Assembly: GCF_900091725.1 (NCBI RefSeq)
Contig: NZ_FMBW01000043.1
Coordinates: 422,961-486,960 of the forward strand
Source: Streptomyces sp. DvalAA-43
Lineage (GTDB): Bacteria; Actinomycetota; Actinomycetes; Streptomycetales; Streptomycetaceae
Direction of reading: 5' to 3'
DNA: 64,000 bases
The position numbers were made by a program, and so were the translations under genes. Below, in pieces: positions 52,282 through 61,568 of this stretch. Positions within the stretch are counted from its first letter, which is position 1. The number at the start of each line of letters is the position of its first letter. Under the pieces are notes generated by a model that saw nothing but the letters and a program-made list of their open reading frames with translations, made no database searches and had not been told where the DNA came from.

Positions 52282-53405
52282 GCGGACGCCTCCCGGCTCG
52301 CGTACAGCTCCTTGGCGATGATGGTGCGCTGGACCTCGCTGGCGCCCTCGTAGATCCGTGGCGCGCGGACCTCCCGGTAGAGGTGTTCGAGGAGGTGGCC
52401 GCGGCGCAGGGCGCGGGCGCCGTGCAGTTGGACGGCGGTGTCGACGACGTACTGGGCGGTCTCGGTGGCGTACAGCTTCGCCATGGCGGCCCGGCGCGGC
52501 ACGCCGGACTCCCCCGCGTCGTACGCGGCGGCGGCCGCGTACACCAGGAGCCGGGCGGCCTCGGTCCGGGTGGCCATCTCGGCGACCTGGTGGGAGACGG
52601 ACTGAAGGTCCTTCAGCGGGCCGCCGAAAGCGGTGCGGTGGGCGGTGTGTGCCACCGTGGCGTCGAGGGCGGCGCGGGCCATGCCGACGGCGAAGGCGCC
52701 GACGCTGGGGCGGAACAGGTTGAGGGTGTCCATGGCGACCCGGAAGCCCCGGTCCGGTTCGCCGAGGACGTCGTCGGGGGTGACCGGGACACCGTCGAAC
52801 TCCAGGGCCCCGATGGGATGCGGCGAGAGCATCTCCAGGGCGGTGCCGGTCAGTCCGGGCCGGTCGGCGGGGACCAGGAACGCGGTGACGCCGCGAGAGC
52901 CGGCGCCGGGGGTCGTACGGGCGAACACGGTGTAGAAGTCGGCCTCGGGCGCGTTGGAGATCCAGCACTTCCCACCGGTCAGCCGCCAGCCGCCGGAGCC
53001 GGGTTCGGCGGTCAGGGCGAGGGCCGCCGCGTCGGAGCCCGCGCCCGGCTCGCTGAGCGCGAAGGCGGCGACGGCTCGGCCCGCCCGCACCTCGGGGAGC
53101 CAGCGTTCGCGGTGGGCCGGGGTGCCCGACCTGACCAGGGGGTGGGTGCCGAGGCCCTGGAGGGCCAGCGCGGTCTCGGCTTCCGTGCAGCCGCGGGCCA
53201 GGGACTCGCGGAGCAGGCAGAGATCGAGGGCGCCGGAGTTCAGCATCCGGTCGAGGAGGCCCGCGCCGCCGAGCGCGGCGATCAGGGGGCGGTTGACCTG
53301 TCCGGGGTCGCCCTTCTCCGCGAGGGGGCGCAGTTGATCTTCGGCGAGGGTCCTTAGCTCTTCACACCAGGCGGTTTGCGCCGGTTCGAGCGAGAATGCC
53401 GTCAT
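52278..53405 (-). CDS. Acyl-CoA dehydrogenase
   Basis: This 375-aa protein has ACAD signatures: FALSEPGAGSDAAALALTAE, GGKCWISNAPEADFYTVFAR and the C-terminal RAPRIYEGASEVQRTIIAKE, where the Glu of IYEG is the usual catalytic base. It is the first gene of a two-gene minus operon with RidA and diverges from the acyl-CoA ligase gene. Oxidation of a ring-reduced aromatic CoA thioester would fit the cluster. Confidence 0.88.
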   Translation of the reverse strand: MTAFSLEPAQTAWCEELRTLAEDQLRPLAEKGDPGQVNRPLIAALGGAGLLDRMLNSGALDLCLLRESLARGCTEAETALALQGLGTHPLVRSGTPAHRERWLPEVRAGRAVAAFALSEPGAGSDAAALALTAEPGSGGWRLTGGKCWISNAPEADFYTVFARTTPGAGSRGVTAFLVPADRPGLTGTALEMLSPHPIGALEFDGVPVTPDDVLGEPDRGFRVAMDTLNLFRPSVGAFAVGMARAALDATVAHTAHRTAFGGPLKDLQSVSHQVAEMATRTEAARLLVYAAAAAYDAGESGVPRRAAMAKLYATETAQYVVDTAVQLHGARALRRGHLLEHLYREVRAPRIYEGASEVQRTIIAKELYASREASA

Positions 53406-53545
53406 ACCGGCGCCTCTCTTGTCACGTCTTCCCGGTTTCTCGTGCCCGTTCTTCGCATCCGCGCTCCGCCCGGTCGGTCCCGTCCGTTTCCGTACGCGTC
53501 TTCCCGCTCGCCCGCTCTCCAGTCCACTCGGTCTATCGCGGACCG

Positions 53546-53573
53546 TTGACTACCGTCACCCAAACGATACGCT
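53546..53573 (+). promoter_or_regulatory. Candidate sigma70-type promoter of the acyl-CoA ligase gene
   Basis: TTGACT (53546-53551) and TACGCT (53568-53573) are separated by 16 bp and lie about 27 nt upstream of the ligase ATG at 53601. The boxes match HrdB-type consensus reasonably well. Confidence 0.45.
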
Positions 53574-53600
53574 CCAGAGGCGACAAGGGGGCGATCCGTC

Positions 53601-55202
53601 ATGGACCCGAAGACCTCAGCGCACCTCGACACCTTCGCCAGGGAACACCTGCCACCGCAGGACCAGTGGCCCGAACTGCTCTTCGACCTTCCCGAACTCC
53701 ACTATCCCGACCGCCTCAACTGCGCGGTGGAACTGCTGGACCGTACGGCCGACCATTTCGGGGGCGGCCGCCCCGCCTTCCGTACCGCCGACGGCACGGT
53801 CTGGAGCTACGGGGAGCTGCGGGAGCGGGTGGACCGGATCGCCCATGTCCTCACCGCCGATCTGGGGGTCGTCCCCGGCAACCGCGTCCTGCTGCGCGGC
53901 CCCACCACTCCGTGGCTGGCCGCCTGCTGGCTCGCGGTGCTGAAGGCCGGCGCGATCGCCGTCACGGTGCTGGACCGGCAGCGGCCGGCCGAACTCGCCA
54001 CCATCTGCTCCCTCGCCCGGGTGAGTCATGCCCTGTGCGATGTCCGGGCGGTCGACGACCTGGTGAAGGCGGAGGTGCCGGGGCTGCGGATCACGGTGTA
54101 CGGAGGTGACGCCCCGGACGATCTGCTGCGCCTGGCCAAGGCCAGGAGCGGGCCGTACCGTGCCGTGGACACGGCGGCGGACGATGTCGCGCTGATCGCC
54201 TTCACCTCGGGCACCACCGGACGCCCGAAGGGCTGTATGCACTTCCACCGGGATGTGCTCGCCATCGCCGACACCTTCTCGGCCCAGGTGCTCCGCCCCA
54301 CCCCCGACGACGTGTTCGCGGGCAGCCCGCCGCTCGGTTTCACCTTCGGGCTCGGCGGTCTGGTCGTCTTCCCGCTGCGGGCCGGTGCCAGTGCCCTGCT
54401 GCTCGAACAGTCCGGCCCGGCGCAGCTGCTGCCCGCGCTTGCCGCCCACCGTGTCTCGGTGCTGTTCACCGCGCCGACCGCCTACCGGGTGATGCTCGAC
54501 CGGATCGACGGCCATGATCTGAGCGCGCTGCGGCGCTGTGTCTCGGCCGGGGAGAACCTGCCGGCCGCCACCTGGCGTGCGTGGCACGAGCGGACGGGGC
54601 TGCGCATCATCAACGGCATCGGCGCCACCGAGCTGCTGCACATCTTCATCTCGGCCGCCGACGACGCGATCCGTCCCGGCACCACCGGAGTCCCCGTGCC
54701 CGGCTGGCAGGCCCGGATCATGGACCGCGACGGCCGGCCGGTGCCGGACGGGGAACCCGGTCTCCTCGCCGTGCGCGGCCCGGTCGGCTGCCGCTATCTC
54801 GCCGACGAGCGCCAGCGGGACTATGTGGCGCACGGCTGGAACCTCACCGGGGACACCTACGTGCGCGACGCGGACGGCTACTTCCGCTATGTGGCCCGCG
54901 CCGACGACATGATCATCTCCTCCGGCTACAACATCGCGGGCCCCGAGGTCGAGGACGCCCTGCTGCACCACCCCGCGGTGGCCGAGGCGGCCGTGGTGGG
55001 CCGGGCGGACGAGCTGCGCGGCCAGATCGTGGTGGCGTACGTGGTGCTGCGCGAGGGCGCGGTGGCGACGGGCGACGAGCTGCGCGCGTACATGAAGGAC
55101 GCGCTGGCCCCGCACAAGTGCCCGCGCGTCTTCGAGTTCCTCCCCGCCCTCCCCCGCACCGCCACCGGCAAGCTCCAGCGTTTCCGGCTGCGGGACGACT
55201 GA
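53601..55202 (+). CDS. Aromatic acid CoA ligase (benzoate/2-aminobenzoate-CoA ligase type)
   Basis: This 533-aa adenylate-forming enzyme has the P-loop TSGTTGRPKG (202-211), INGIGATELLHIFISA, the hinge YFRYVARADDMIISSGYNIA and C-terminal catalytic Lys in RTATGKLQRF. The N-terminus (PPQDQWPELLFDLPELHYPD) is that of the benzoate-CoA ligase group. With the bifunctional monooxygenase/reductase nearby, anthranilate or salicylate is the likely substrate. It diverges from the acyl-CoA dehydrogenase gene and is followed by a GNAT gene. Confidence 0.87.
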   Translation: MDPKTSAHLDTFAREHLPPQDQWPELLFDLPELHYPDRLNCAVELLDRTADHFGGGRPAFRTADGTVWSYGELRERVDRIAHVLTADLGVVPGNRVLLRGPTTPWLAACWLAVLKAGAIAVTVLDRQRPAELATICSLARVSHALCDVRAVDDLVKAEVPGLRITVYGGDAPDDLLRLAKARSGPYRAVDTAADDVALIAFTSGTTGRPKGCMHFHRDVLAIADTFSAQVLRPTPDDVFAGSPPLGFTFGLGGLVVFPLRAGASALLLEQSGPAQLLPALAAHRVSVLFTAPTAYRVMLDRIDGHDLSALRRCVSAGENLPAATWRAWHERTGLRIINGIGATELLHIFISAADDAIRPGTTGVPVPGWQARIMDRDGRPVPDGEPGLLAVRGPVGCRYLADERQRDYVAHGWNLTGDTYVRDADGYFRYVARADDMIISSGYNIAGPEVEDALLHHPAVAEAAVVGRADELRGQIVVAYVVLREGAVATGDELRAYMKDALAPHKCPRVFEFLPALPRTATGKLQRFRLRDD

Positions 55203-55249
55203 AACGGAATGCGGGTGCCGTGCTCCCCGAGCACCCGACAGGATGAACC

Positions 55250-56071
55250 ATGACCTGGACCTTCAGCGATGACGTCGATGTCTTCCTCGACGCGGCCGGC
55301 CCCTCGCTGGCCGCCCGGCCCGCCGAGAACACCCTGATCCTGACCGTCACCGAGACCCTGGGGCTGCGCGGCCCGCACGCCTACGGCGACGCCGCCCCGC
55401 TGCTGGGCTGGTGGCGCGGGGCGGACGGCGAGGTCGCGGGGACGCTGGTGCGGACCCCGCCGCATCCACCGATGCTGGGGTCCGTCGCCCCGGAGGCGAT
55501 CGGTCCGCTGACCGCCGCGCTCCCCCTGACCCGGGTCAACGCGGACCGGGCCACCGCCCAGGCACTCGCCGCCGCCTGGCCCGGCCACCGGGTCGACGAG
55601 GAGCAGCGGCTCTACCGGCTGGCGACGCTGATCCCGCCCTCCCCCGCTCCCTCGGGACGGCCCAGGACCGCCGTCGCCGCCGACCGGGAGCTGTTGCTGA
55701 GCTGGTACAACGCCTTCGCCGACGAGATCGGCCAGCCCGGCCCCCATGTCGAGCGGCTGGTCGACGACCGTACGGCCTCCGGCGGGCTGACGCTCTGGGA
55801 GGACGGCGGGATCCCGGTGTCGATGGCGGGTGTCTCCCCGCGGCTCGCGGGCATGGTGCGGATCGTGACGGTCTACACCCCTCCGGAGCACCGCGGCCGA
55901 GGCTACGCGGCCGCGGTGACGGCGGAGATCAGCCGGGCGGCACGGGAGGCCGGTGCGCAGGAGGTGCTGCTCTTCACCGACCTCGCGAACCCCACCAGCA
56001 ACAGCGTGTACCAGCGCATCGGCTACCGGCCGGTCTCGGACCGGCTGCTGATCAGCACGGCGGAGCGCTGA
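55250..56071 (+). CDS. GNAT family N-acetyltransferase
   Basis: This 273-aa protein has a C-terminal GNAT domain: VRIVTVYTPPEHRGRGYAAA is motif A, then ANPTSNSVYQRIGYRPVSDR. The N-terminal 130 residues form a second GNAT-like region (ENTLILTVTETLGLRGPHAY) without the acetyl-CoA loop, a layout common in Streptomyces. It is 47 nt behind the ligase and probably cotranscribed. Its substrate is unknown. Confidence 0.85.
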   Translation: MTWTFSDDVDVFLDAAGPSLAARPAENTLILTVTETLGLRGPHAYGDAAPLLGWWRGADGEVAGTLVRTPPHPPMLGSVAPEAIGPLTAALPLTRVNADRATAQALAAAWPGHRVDEEQRLYRLATLIPPSPAPSGRPRTAVAADRELLLSWYNAFADEIGQPGPHVERLVDDRTASGGLTLWEDGGIPVSMAGVSPRLAGMVRIVTVYTPPEHRGRGYAAAVTAEISRAAREAGAQEVLLFTDLANPTSNSVYQRIGYRPVSDRLLISTAER

Positions 56072-56099
56072 GCGGTCCGCCGCGACCCGGGCCCGCCCG

Positions 56100-58412
56100 T
56101 CACCCCAGCGTGAGCCGTGGTTTCGGGGCGTCCGTGCGGCCCGTCGGTGGGGTGCGGCTGCCCGCGCGGTACGGGAGGGGCCAGGGCGCGCCCGGTCCTT
56201 CGTAGCCCTGTTCGGCCGCCGCGTGCAGGGTCCAGTGCGGGTCGTGGAGGTGAGGGCGGGCCAGGGCGCAGAGGTCGGCGCGGCCCGCGAGCAGCAGGGA
56301 GTTGACGTCGTCCCAGGAGGAGATCGCGCCGACCGCGATGACGGGCACGCACAGGGTGTTGCGGATCCGGTCCGCGTACGGGGTCTGGTACGAGCGGCCG
56401 TACTCGGGGTGTTCGTCGGGGACGACCTGGCCGGTGGAGACGTCGATGGCGTCGGCCCCGTGGGCGACGAAGGCGCGGGCGATCTCGACGGCGTCCTCGG
56501 CGGTGGTGCCGCCCTCGGCCCAGTCCGTGGCGGAGATCCGGACGGTCATGGGCCGGTCGTCGGGCCAGTCCTCCCGGATCGCGTCGAAGACTTCGAGGGG
56601 GAAGCGGAGCCGGTTGCGCAGGGAGCCGCCGTACTCGTCGGTGCGGTGGTTGGTGAGCGGCGAGAGGAAACCGGAGAGCAGGTAGCCGTGGGCGCAGTGG
56701 AGTTCGAGCAGGTCGAAGCCGCAGTGGTCGGCGCGCCGGGCGGCGGCGGCGAACTGTTCGCGGACGGTGTCGAGCCCGCCCCGGTCCAGGACGTGCGGGA
56801 CCTGGCTGACACCGTCCGCGTACGGGATCGGGGAGGCGGCGGCGAGCGGCCAGTTGCCCTGGTCGAGGGGCTGGTCGATGCCCTCCCACATCAGTCGCGT
56901 GGAGCCCTTGCGCCCGGAGTGGCCGAGCTGCACGCCGATGGCGGTGCCGGGCGCGCCCGCGTGGACGAAGTCGGTGATCCGGGTCCAGGCGGCGGCCTGT
57001 TCCGGGGTGTAGAGGCCGGTGCAGCCGGGGGTGATGCGGCCCTCGGGGCTGACGCACACCATCTCCGTCATGACGAGACCGGCACCGCCGAGCGCGCGTG
57101 CGCCCAGGTGCACGAGGTGGAAGTCTCCGGGGACGCCGTCGACGGCCGAGTACATGTCCATGGGTGAGACGACGACGCGGTTGCGGAGTTCGAGACCGCG
57201 CAGCCGCAGCGGGGTGAACATCGGCGGGACGCCCGGGGCGCAGCCGAACTCCGTCTCGACGGCGGCGGTGAAGGAGGCGTCGCGCAGCCGGAGGTTGTCG
57301 TGGGTGACGCGGCGGCTGCGGGTGAGGAGGTTGAAGGCGAACTGGCGGGGCGGCTGGTCGACATAGGTGCCGAGCTCCTCGAACCAGCGCAGGCTGGCCG
57401 CGGCGGCCCGCTGGGTCGATTCGACGACCGGTCGGCGCTCGGCCTCGTACGCGGTCAGTGCGCTCGGCAGGTCGGGCTGTTCCTCGATGCAGGCGGCGAG
57501 CGCGAGGGCGTCCTCGACGGCGAGCTTGGTGCCGGAGCCGATGGAGAAGTGCGCGGTGTGGGCGGCGTCGCCGATGAGGACCGTGTTGCCGTGCGACCAG
57601 TGGTCGTTGACGACGGTGCGGAAGCTGAGCCAGGAGGATTTGTTGGAGCGCAGCGGCCGGCCGCCGAGCGCCTCGGTGAAGATCTTGGCGCAGCGCAGCG
57701 TCGAGTGCTCGACCTCGCAGCGGTCGAATCCGGCGGCCCGCCAGACCTCCTCGCGCATCTCGACGATGACGGTGGAGGCGTCGGCCGAGAAGGGGTAGCC
57801 GTGCAGCTGCATCACGCCGTACGCGGTCTCGGCGATCTCGAAGCGGAAGGCGTCGAGGGCGAAGTCGGCGGCGAGCCAGATGTAGCGGCAGCGGTGGGTG
57901 GTGAGGCGGGGGCCGAAGGTGTCGGCGTGGGCGGTACGGGTGAGGCTGTGCACGCCGTCGGCGGCGATCACCAGGTCGTGGGTGGCGGCCAGCTCGGCGG
58001 CGGGTGGCGCCTCGGTGCGGAAGCGGAGGCGTACGCCGAGGGAATCGCAGCGGTCGTGCAGGATCCGCAGCAGCCTGCGTCTGCCCAGCGCGGCGAAGCC
58101 GTGGCCGCCGGATGTCTGGGTCACGCCGCGGTGGACGATGTCGATGTCGTCCCAGCGTACGAATGCGTCCTGGAGGGACCGGTACACGACGGGGTCGGCG
58201 TGCTCGATGCCGCCGAGGGTCTCGTCGGAGAGGACGACACCGAAGCCGAAGGTGTCCTCGGGGGCGTTGCGCTCCCAGACGGTGATCTCGCGGGCCGGGT
58301 CGAGCCGCTTGAGCAGGGCCGCGGCGTAGAGCCCGCCGGGGCCGCCGCCGATGACCGCGATGCGCCGTACGCCCGTCCGGGTCGTGTCGGCCGGAGTCTT
58401 TTCGGAGGGCAT
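56100..58412 (-). CDS. Bifunctional aryl-CoA monooxygenase/ene-reductase
   Basis: This 770-aa protein fuses a FAD monooxygenase (1-390; IAVIGGGPGGLYAAALLK, then VLIGDAAHTAHFSIGSGTKL) to an Old Yellow Enzyme-type flavin reductase (395-745; RNRVVVSPMDMYSAVDGVPG, GVQLGHSGRKGS, SGFLSPLTNHRTDEYGGSLR). This fusion is characteristic of 2-aminobenzoyl-CoA monooxygenase/reductase of aerobic anthranilate degradation and of annotated salicylyl-CoA 5-hydroxylase/oxidoreductases. The start at ATG 58412 lies 4 nt after the stop of the enoyl-CoA hydratase gene, so the two form an operon. It would hydroxylate and then dearomatise an aromatic CoA thioester. Which substrate is used is undecided. Confidence 0.88.
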   Translation of the reverse strand: MPSEKTPADTTRTGVRRIAVIGGGPGGLYAAALLKRLDPAREITVWERNAPEDTFGFGVVLSDETLGGIEHADPVVYRSLQDAFVRWDDIDIVHRGVTQTSGGHGFAALGRRRLLRILHDRCDSLGVRLRFRTEAPPAAELAATHDLVIAADGVHSLTRTAHADTFGPRLTTHRCRYIWLAADFALDAFRFEIAETAYGVMQLHGYPFSADASTVIVEMREEVWRAAGFDRCEVEHSTLRCAKIFTEALGGRPLRSNKSSWLSFRTVVNDHWSHGNTVLIGDAAHTAHFSIGSGTKLAVEDALALAACIEEQPDLPSALTAYEAERRPVVESTQRAAAASLRWFEELGTYVDQPPRQFAFNLLTRSRRVTHDNLRLRDASFTAAVETEFGCAPGVPPMFTPLRLRGLELRNRVVVSPMDMYSAVDGVPGDFHLVHLGARALGGAGLVMTEMVCVSPEGRITPGCTGLYTPEQAAAWTRITDFVHAGAPGTAIGVQLGHSGRKGSTRLMWEGIDQPLDQGNWPLAAASPIPYADGVSQVPHVLDRGGLDTVREQFAAAARRADHCGFDLLELHCAHGYLLSGFLSPLTNHRTDEYGGSLRNRLRFPLEVFDAIREDWPDDRPMTVRISATDWAEGGTTAEDAVEIARAFVAHGADAIDVSTGQVVPDEHPEYGRSYQTPYADRIRNTLCVPVIAVGAISSWDDVNSLLLAGRADLCALARPHLHDPHWTLHAAAEQGYEGPGAPWPLPYRAGSRTPPTGRTDAPKPRLTLG

Positions 58413-58416
58413 CGCG

Positions 58417-59244
58417 CTACCTGCCCCGCCACTTCGGGGGCCGCTTCTCGGTGAAGGCGGCATGGAATTCCGCGTAGTCCTCGCCGTGCATCAGCAGGGC
58501 CTGGGTGGCGGCGTCCATCTCGACCGCGGCGGCGAGCGGCATGTCGAGTTCGGCGGTGAGCAGGGCCTTGGTCTGGGCAAGGGCGAGCGCCGGTCCGTCG
58601 GCGAGACGGCGGGCGAGCGCCGCCGCGCGCACATCGGCCTGGCCTTCGTCGGTCAGCTCGCTGATCAGCCCGATCCGTTCCGCTTCGGGTGCGCGGACGG
58701 GTTCGCCGAGCATCAGCAGCCGGGTGGCGTGACCGAGGCCGACGACACGGGGCAGCAGGTAGGCGGCGCCCATGTCGCCGCCGGAGAGGCCGACCTTGGT
58801 GAACAGGAAGGCGAAACGGGCCGACGGATCGGCGATCCGGAAGTCGGCGGCCAGCGCGAGAACCGCACCCGCACCCGCCGCCACCCCGTGTACGGCGGCG
58901 ATGACGGGGAAGGGGGTCTCACGAAGGGCCCGCACCACCTGGCCGGTCATGCGATTGAAGTCGAGGAGCCGGGCGGTGTCCATGGCGAGTGTCGCGCCGA
59001 TGATGTCGTCGACATCTCCGCCGGAGCAGAAGCCGCGGCCCTCCCCCGCGAGCACCAGGGCACGCACGCTGCGTTCGCGGGACAGTTCGGCGAGCAGGTC
59101 GCGCAGATCGGCGTAGGCGCCGAAGGTGAGCGCGTTGAGTCTCTCGGGCCGGGCGAGCGTGACGGTGGCTACCCCGTCGTCCGTCGTCAGCCGCAGATGG
59201 CGCCAGTCGTCCGTGTGCGGTGCGGAACTGGGAAACGGGCTCAT
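58417..59244 (-). CDS. Enoyl-CoA hydratase/isomerase family protein
   Basis: This 275-aa crotonase has oxyanion-hole segments GEGRGFCSGGDVDDIIGATL and AAVHGVAAGAGAVLALAADF. GLSGGDMGAAYLLPRVVG carries Asp where hydratases often have Glu, as in isomerase or ring-opening types. It is upstream of and coupled to the bifunctional monooxygenase/reductase gene. A role in hydration or ring cleavage after dearomatisation is likely. The ATG follows GGGGAG. Confidence 0.88.
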   Translation of the reverse strand: MSPFPSSAPHTDDWRHLRLTTDDGVATVTLARPERLNALTFGAYADLRDLLAELSRERSVRALVLAGEGRGFCSGGDVDDIIGATLAMDTARLLDFNRMTGQVVRALRETPFPVIAAVHGVAAGAGAVLALAADFRIADPSARFAFLFTKVGLSGGDMGAAYLLPRVVGLGHATRLLMLGEPVRAPEAERIGLISELTDEGQADVRAAALARRLADGPALALAQTKALLTAELDMPLAAAVEMDAATQALLMHGEDYAEFHAAFTEKRPPKWRGR

Positions 59245-59419
59245 GGAGGGGGCTCCCCTTCAGCCGTCGGGCTGCTGCCTGCACCCCGAACTTATCACCC
59301 GTACGTGACTTCCGTCACGAGCACGCGATAAGCAGAGGGCGAGGAAGAAGTGGCGAACGTCCCTTTCATACCGGTCGGCAGTCCCTTGTCTGTGTCGTTG
59401 CACTTCGTAAGGTTGAAAC

Positions 59420-59457
59420 CGAGAAGTCTTGAACCGAAAGCGAGACGTCTTGAACCG
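59420..59457. repeat. Two 17-bp direct repeats phased by 21 bp
   Basis: CGAGAAGTCTTGAACCG (59420-59436) and CGAGACGTCTTGAACCG (59441-59457) differ by one base. Their starts are 21 bp apart, two helical turns, so protein dimers would bind the same face. They lie just upstream of the GTG at 59500. Confidence 0.6.
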
Positions 59458-59499
59458 CAGAGAGTCCCCGCATCCCACCCGCGGAACGGAAACCATGCC

Positions 59500-59931
59500 G
59501 TGCCTACCGATGTCCCTCTTCCCGCCTCCTGGCGGATCGCGCTACCGCACTCGACGGCGGCCGTGCCCATCGCCCGCGCCCTGATCCGTACCGCGCTCGC
59601 GGACATCGACGCACCCGCCGACACAGACACCGCCGAGCTGCTCACCGCGGAGCTGGTCGCCAACGCGGTCGAGCACACCCGGAGCGACGAACCGATCGAG
59701 CTGGTCGTGGAGCTCCTGCCGTCCGGCTGCCAGGTCGAGGTGCACGACCGCGACCCCGCCCCGCCGGACGGGCTCGCCTTCCCGCACCCGGGCGGCGAGC
59801 CGGACCCCTGGCAGGAGCACGGCCGGGGCCTGCTGCTGATCCGGACGCTCAGCTCGTCCTGCGGTCACCGCACGACCGAGCACGGCAAGGCGGTGTGGTT
59901 CACCCTGCCGTCCCTCACGCCCCAGAGCTGA
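59500..59931 (+). CDS. Anti-sigma-type HATPase regulator
   Basis: This 143-aa protein has a GHKL/HATPase_c2 fold: TAELLTAELVANAVEHTRSD (N-box) and WQEHGRGLLLIRTLSSSCGH, as in RsbW/SpoIIAB-like regulators abundant in Streptomyces. I favour GTG 59500 because the upstream extension (from GTG 59350, which has a GAGGAAG ribosome binding site) runs through operator-like direct repeats and lacks family similarity. The longer 193-aa form remains possible. Partner sigma factor or XRE/DUF397 genes are not in the window. Confidence 0.75.
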   Translation: MPTDVPLPASWRIALPHSTAAVPIARALIRTALADIDAPADTDTAELLTAELVANAVEHTRSDEPIELVVELLPSGCQVEVHDRDPAPPDGLAFPHPGGEPDPWQEHGRGLLLIRTLSSSCGHRTTEHGKAVWFTLPSLTPQS

Positions 59932-59941
59932 CCCGTCGCCC

Positions 59942-61384
59942 TCACCGGGCGGTGCCGGCGGCGGCCAGCCGGGAACGGCCGCGGCCGTAACAGGCGTACA
60001 CCGTCGCGCCGACGAGCAGGAAGACGGCGAACTGGATCCAGGTCGCCCAGCCCGTCCCGTACATCAGATAGAGGCAGAAGCCGACGCCCAGGAGCGGGCT
60101 CAGCGGATAGAGCGGCACCCGGAACGAGCCCTTCACCTCGGGGTTGCGGCGCCGCAGCACGATCACCGCGAGGTTCACCGCGACCATGGTGGCCAGGGTG
60201 CCGATGGTCGTCAGATTCACCACCACCCCCAGCGACGCGAAGGCCGCCGGGACGGCGAAGACGACCGCCACGATCCAGGTGTTGGCGACCGGTGTCGATG
60301 TGCGCGGCGAGACCCGCTCGAAGACCCGGGGGATCAGTCCGTCACGGGACATCGACATCAGGATGCGGGTCTGCCCGTACATCACCGCGAGCACCACGGA
60401 CGCGATCGCCACGACCGCTCCGAAGGCGATGACCCCGCCACCGACGGTCGAGTCGGTGACCTGGTCGACCACGATCGAGAGCGCCGCCGGACGGGAGGCG
60501 ACGGCCTCGGGCCCCAGCGCGCCGATGGCGGCGAGCGCGACCGCGCAGTAGAGCAGGGTGACCAGGCCGATACAGACCATGATCGCGACCGGGATGTTCC
60601 GCCGGGGGTTCTTGACCTCCTCGCCCGCGGTGGTGATGGCGTCGAAGCCGATGTACGAGAAGAACGCCAGCGACGCACCGGCCGTGACCCCGCCCGCGCC
60701 GTGGGCGAAGAACGGCGTGAGGTTTCCGTGCTCGAAGGCCGTGAAGGCGATGACGCAGAACAGGATCAGGATGGTGATCTTGAGGACCGCCATCGCGGCG
60801 GTGGCCCCGGCGCTCTCCCGCACACCGCGCACCAGCAGCGTGGCGGCCATCATGACCACCAGGACGGCGGGCAGGTTGATCACACCGCCGTCGCCGGGTC
60901 CCGCCGAGAGGGCGGCCGGCAGCTGCGCGCCGAACAGGCTGTCCAGCAGCTCGTTGACGTACTGGCTCCAGCCGACCGCGACCGCGGAGACCGAGACGCC
61001 GTACTCCAGCAGCAGACACCAGCCGACGAGGAAGGCGACGCGTTCACCGAGGGTGGCGTAGGCGAAGGAGTAGGAGCTGCCGGAGACCGGGATGGCGCTG
61101 CCCAGCTCGGCGAAGGAGAACGCGGTGAAGATGCAGGTGATCGCGGCGAGCACGAAGGAGAGGACCACCGCGGGGCCCGCCTCGGCGACGCTGTCGGAGA
61201 GGCCGACGAAGATACCGGTCCCGACGACCGCACCGACGCCGAAGCAGACCAGCTGGAAGAGCCCCATGGTGCGCTTGAGACCGTGCCCCTCCAGGTCGGC
61301 GCCGGACTCGGCGATCAGCTGGTGGGGATTCTTGATGCGCCGCCCGGACGGGTGCGGGGGGCTCGGTGGGCGCGGCGGACTCAC
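59942..61384 (-). CDS. APC family amino acid permease
   Basis: This 480-aa protein has about 12 to 14 membrane helices with APC signatures FGVGAVVGTGIFVGLSDSVA and SYIGFDAITTAGEEVKNPRR. It resembles cationic amino acid transporters. I chose GTG 61384 because the earlier starts would add Pro/Thr-rich sequence. It is 184 nt downstream of the ornithine carbamoyltransferase, after a hairpin, and may supply arginine or export ornithine for the deiminase route. Confidence 0.87.
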   Translation of the reverse strand: MSPPRPPSPPHPSGRRIKNPHQLIAESGADLEGHGLKRTMGLFQLVCFGVGAVVGTGIFVGLSDSVAEAGPAVVLSFVLAAITCIFTAFSFAELGSAIPVSGSSYSFAYATLGERVAFLVGWCLLLEYGVSVSAVAVGWSQYVNELLDSLFGAQLPAALSAGPGDGGVINLPAVLVVMMAATLLVRGVRESAGATAAMAVLKITILILFCVIAFTAFEHGNLTPFFAHGAGGVTAGASLAFFSYIGFDAITTAGEEVKNPRRNIPVAIMVCIGLVTLLYCAVALAAIGALGPEAVASRPAALSIVVDQVTDSTVGGGVIAFGAVVAIASVVLAVMYGQTRILMSMSRDGLIPRVFERVSPRTSTPVANTWIVAVVFAVPAAFASLGVVVNLTTIGTLATMVAVNLAVIVLRRRNPEVKGSFRVPLYPLSPLLGVGFCLYLMYGTGWATWIQFAVFLLVGATVYACYGRGRSRLAAAGTAR

Positions 61385-61465
61385 GGGGATGGTCTCTTCT
61401 CTGGTGGAGCATGTGGGGGACGCGTGGCCGGGGGCTGTGGGGACTCCGGCGGCGCACACGGAAAA

Positions 61466-61495
61466 TGGGGTTCGAGCGTGCGAGCTCGAACCCCA
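61466..61495 (-). terminator. Factor-independent terminator after argF
   Basis: TGGGGTTCGAG (61466-61476) pairs with CTCGAACCCCA (61485-61495). On the minus strand the stem is followed by TTTTC, the expected U-run. It ends transcription of the carbamoyltransferase gene before the permease. Confidence 0.75.
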
Positions 61496-61568
61496 CCAGG
61501 ACGCCCTATATTAGTCGCCTTTGCGCATGTTCACCCCATCGGGCGCATGATCATGCAGCGCTTACCGC

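Noticed and set aside
61466..61495. GGTTCGA-containing hairpin, possible tRNA remnant
   Set aside because: It has no acceptor, D or anticodon arms; the stem with T-run on the minus strand fits a terminator after argF.
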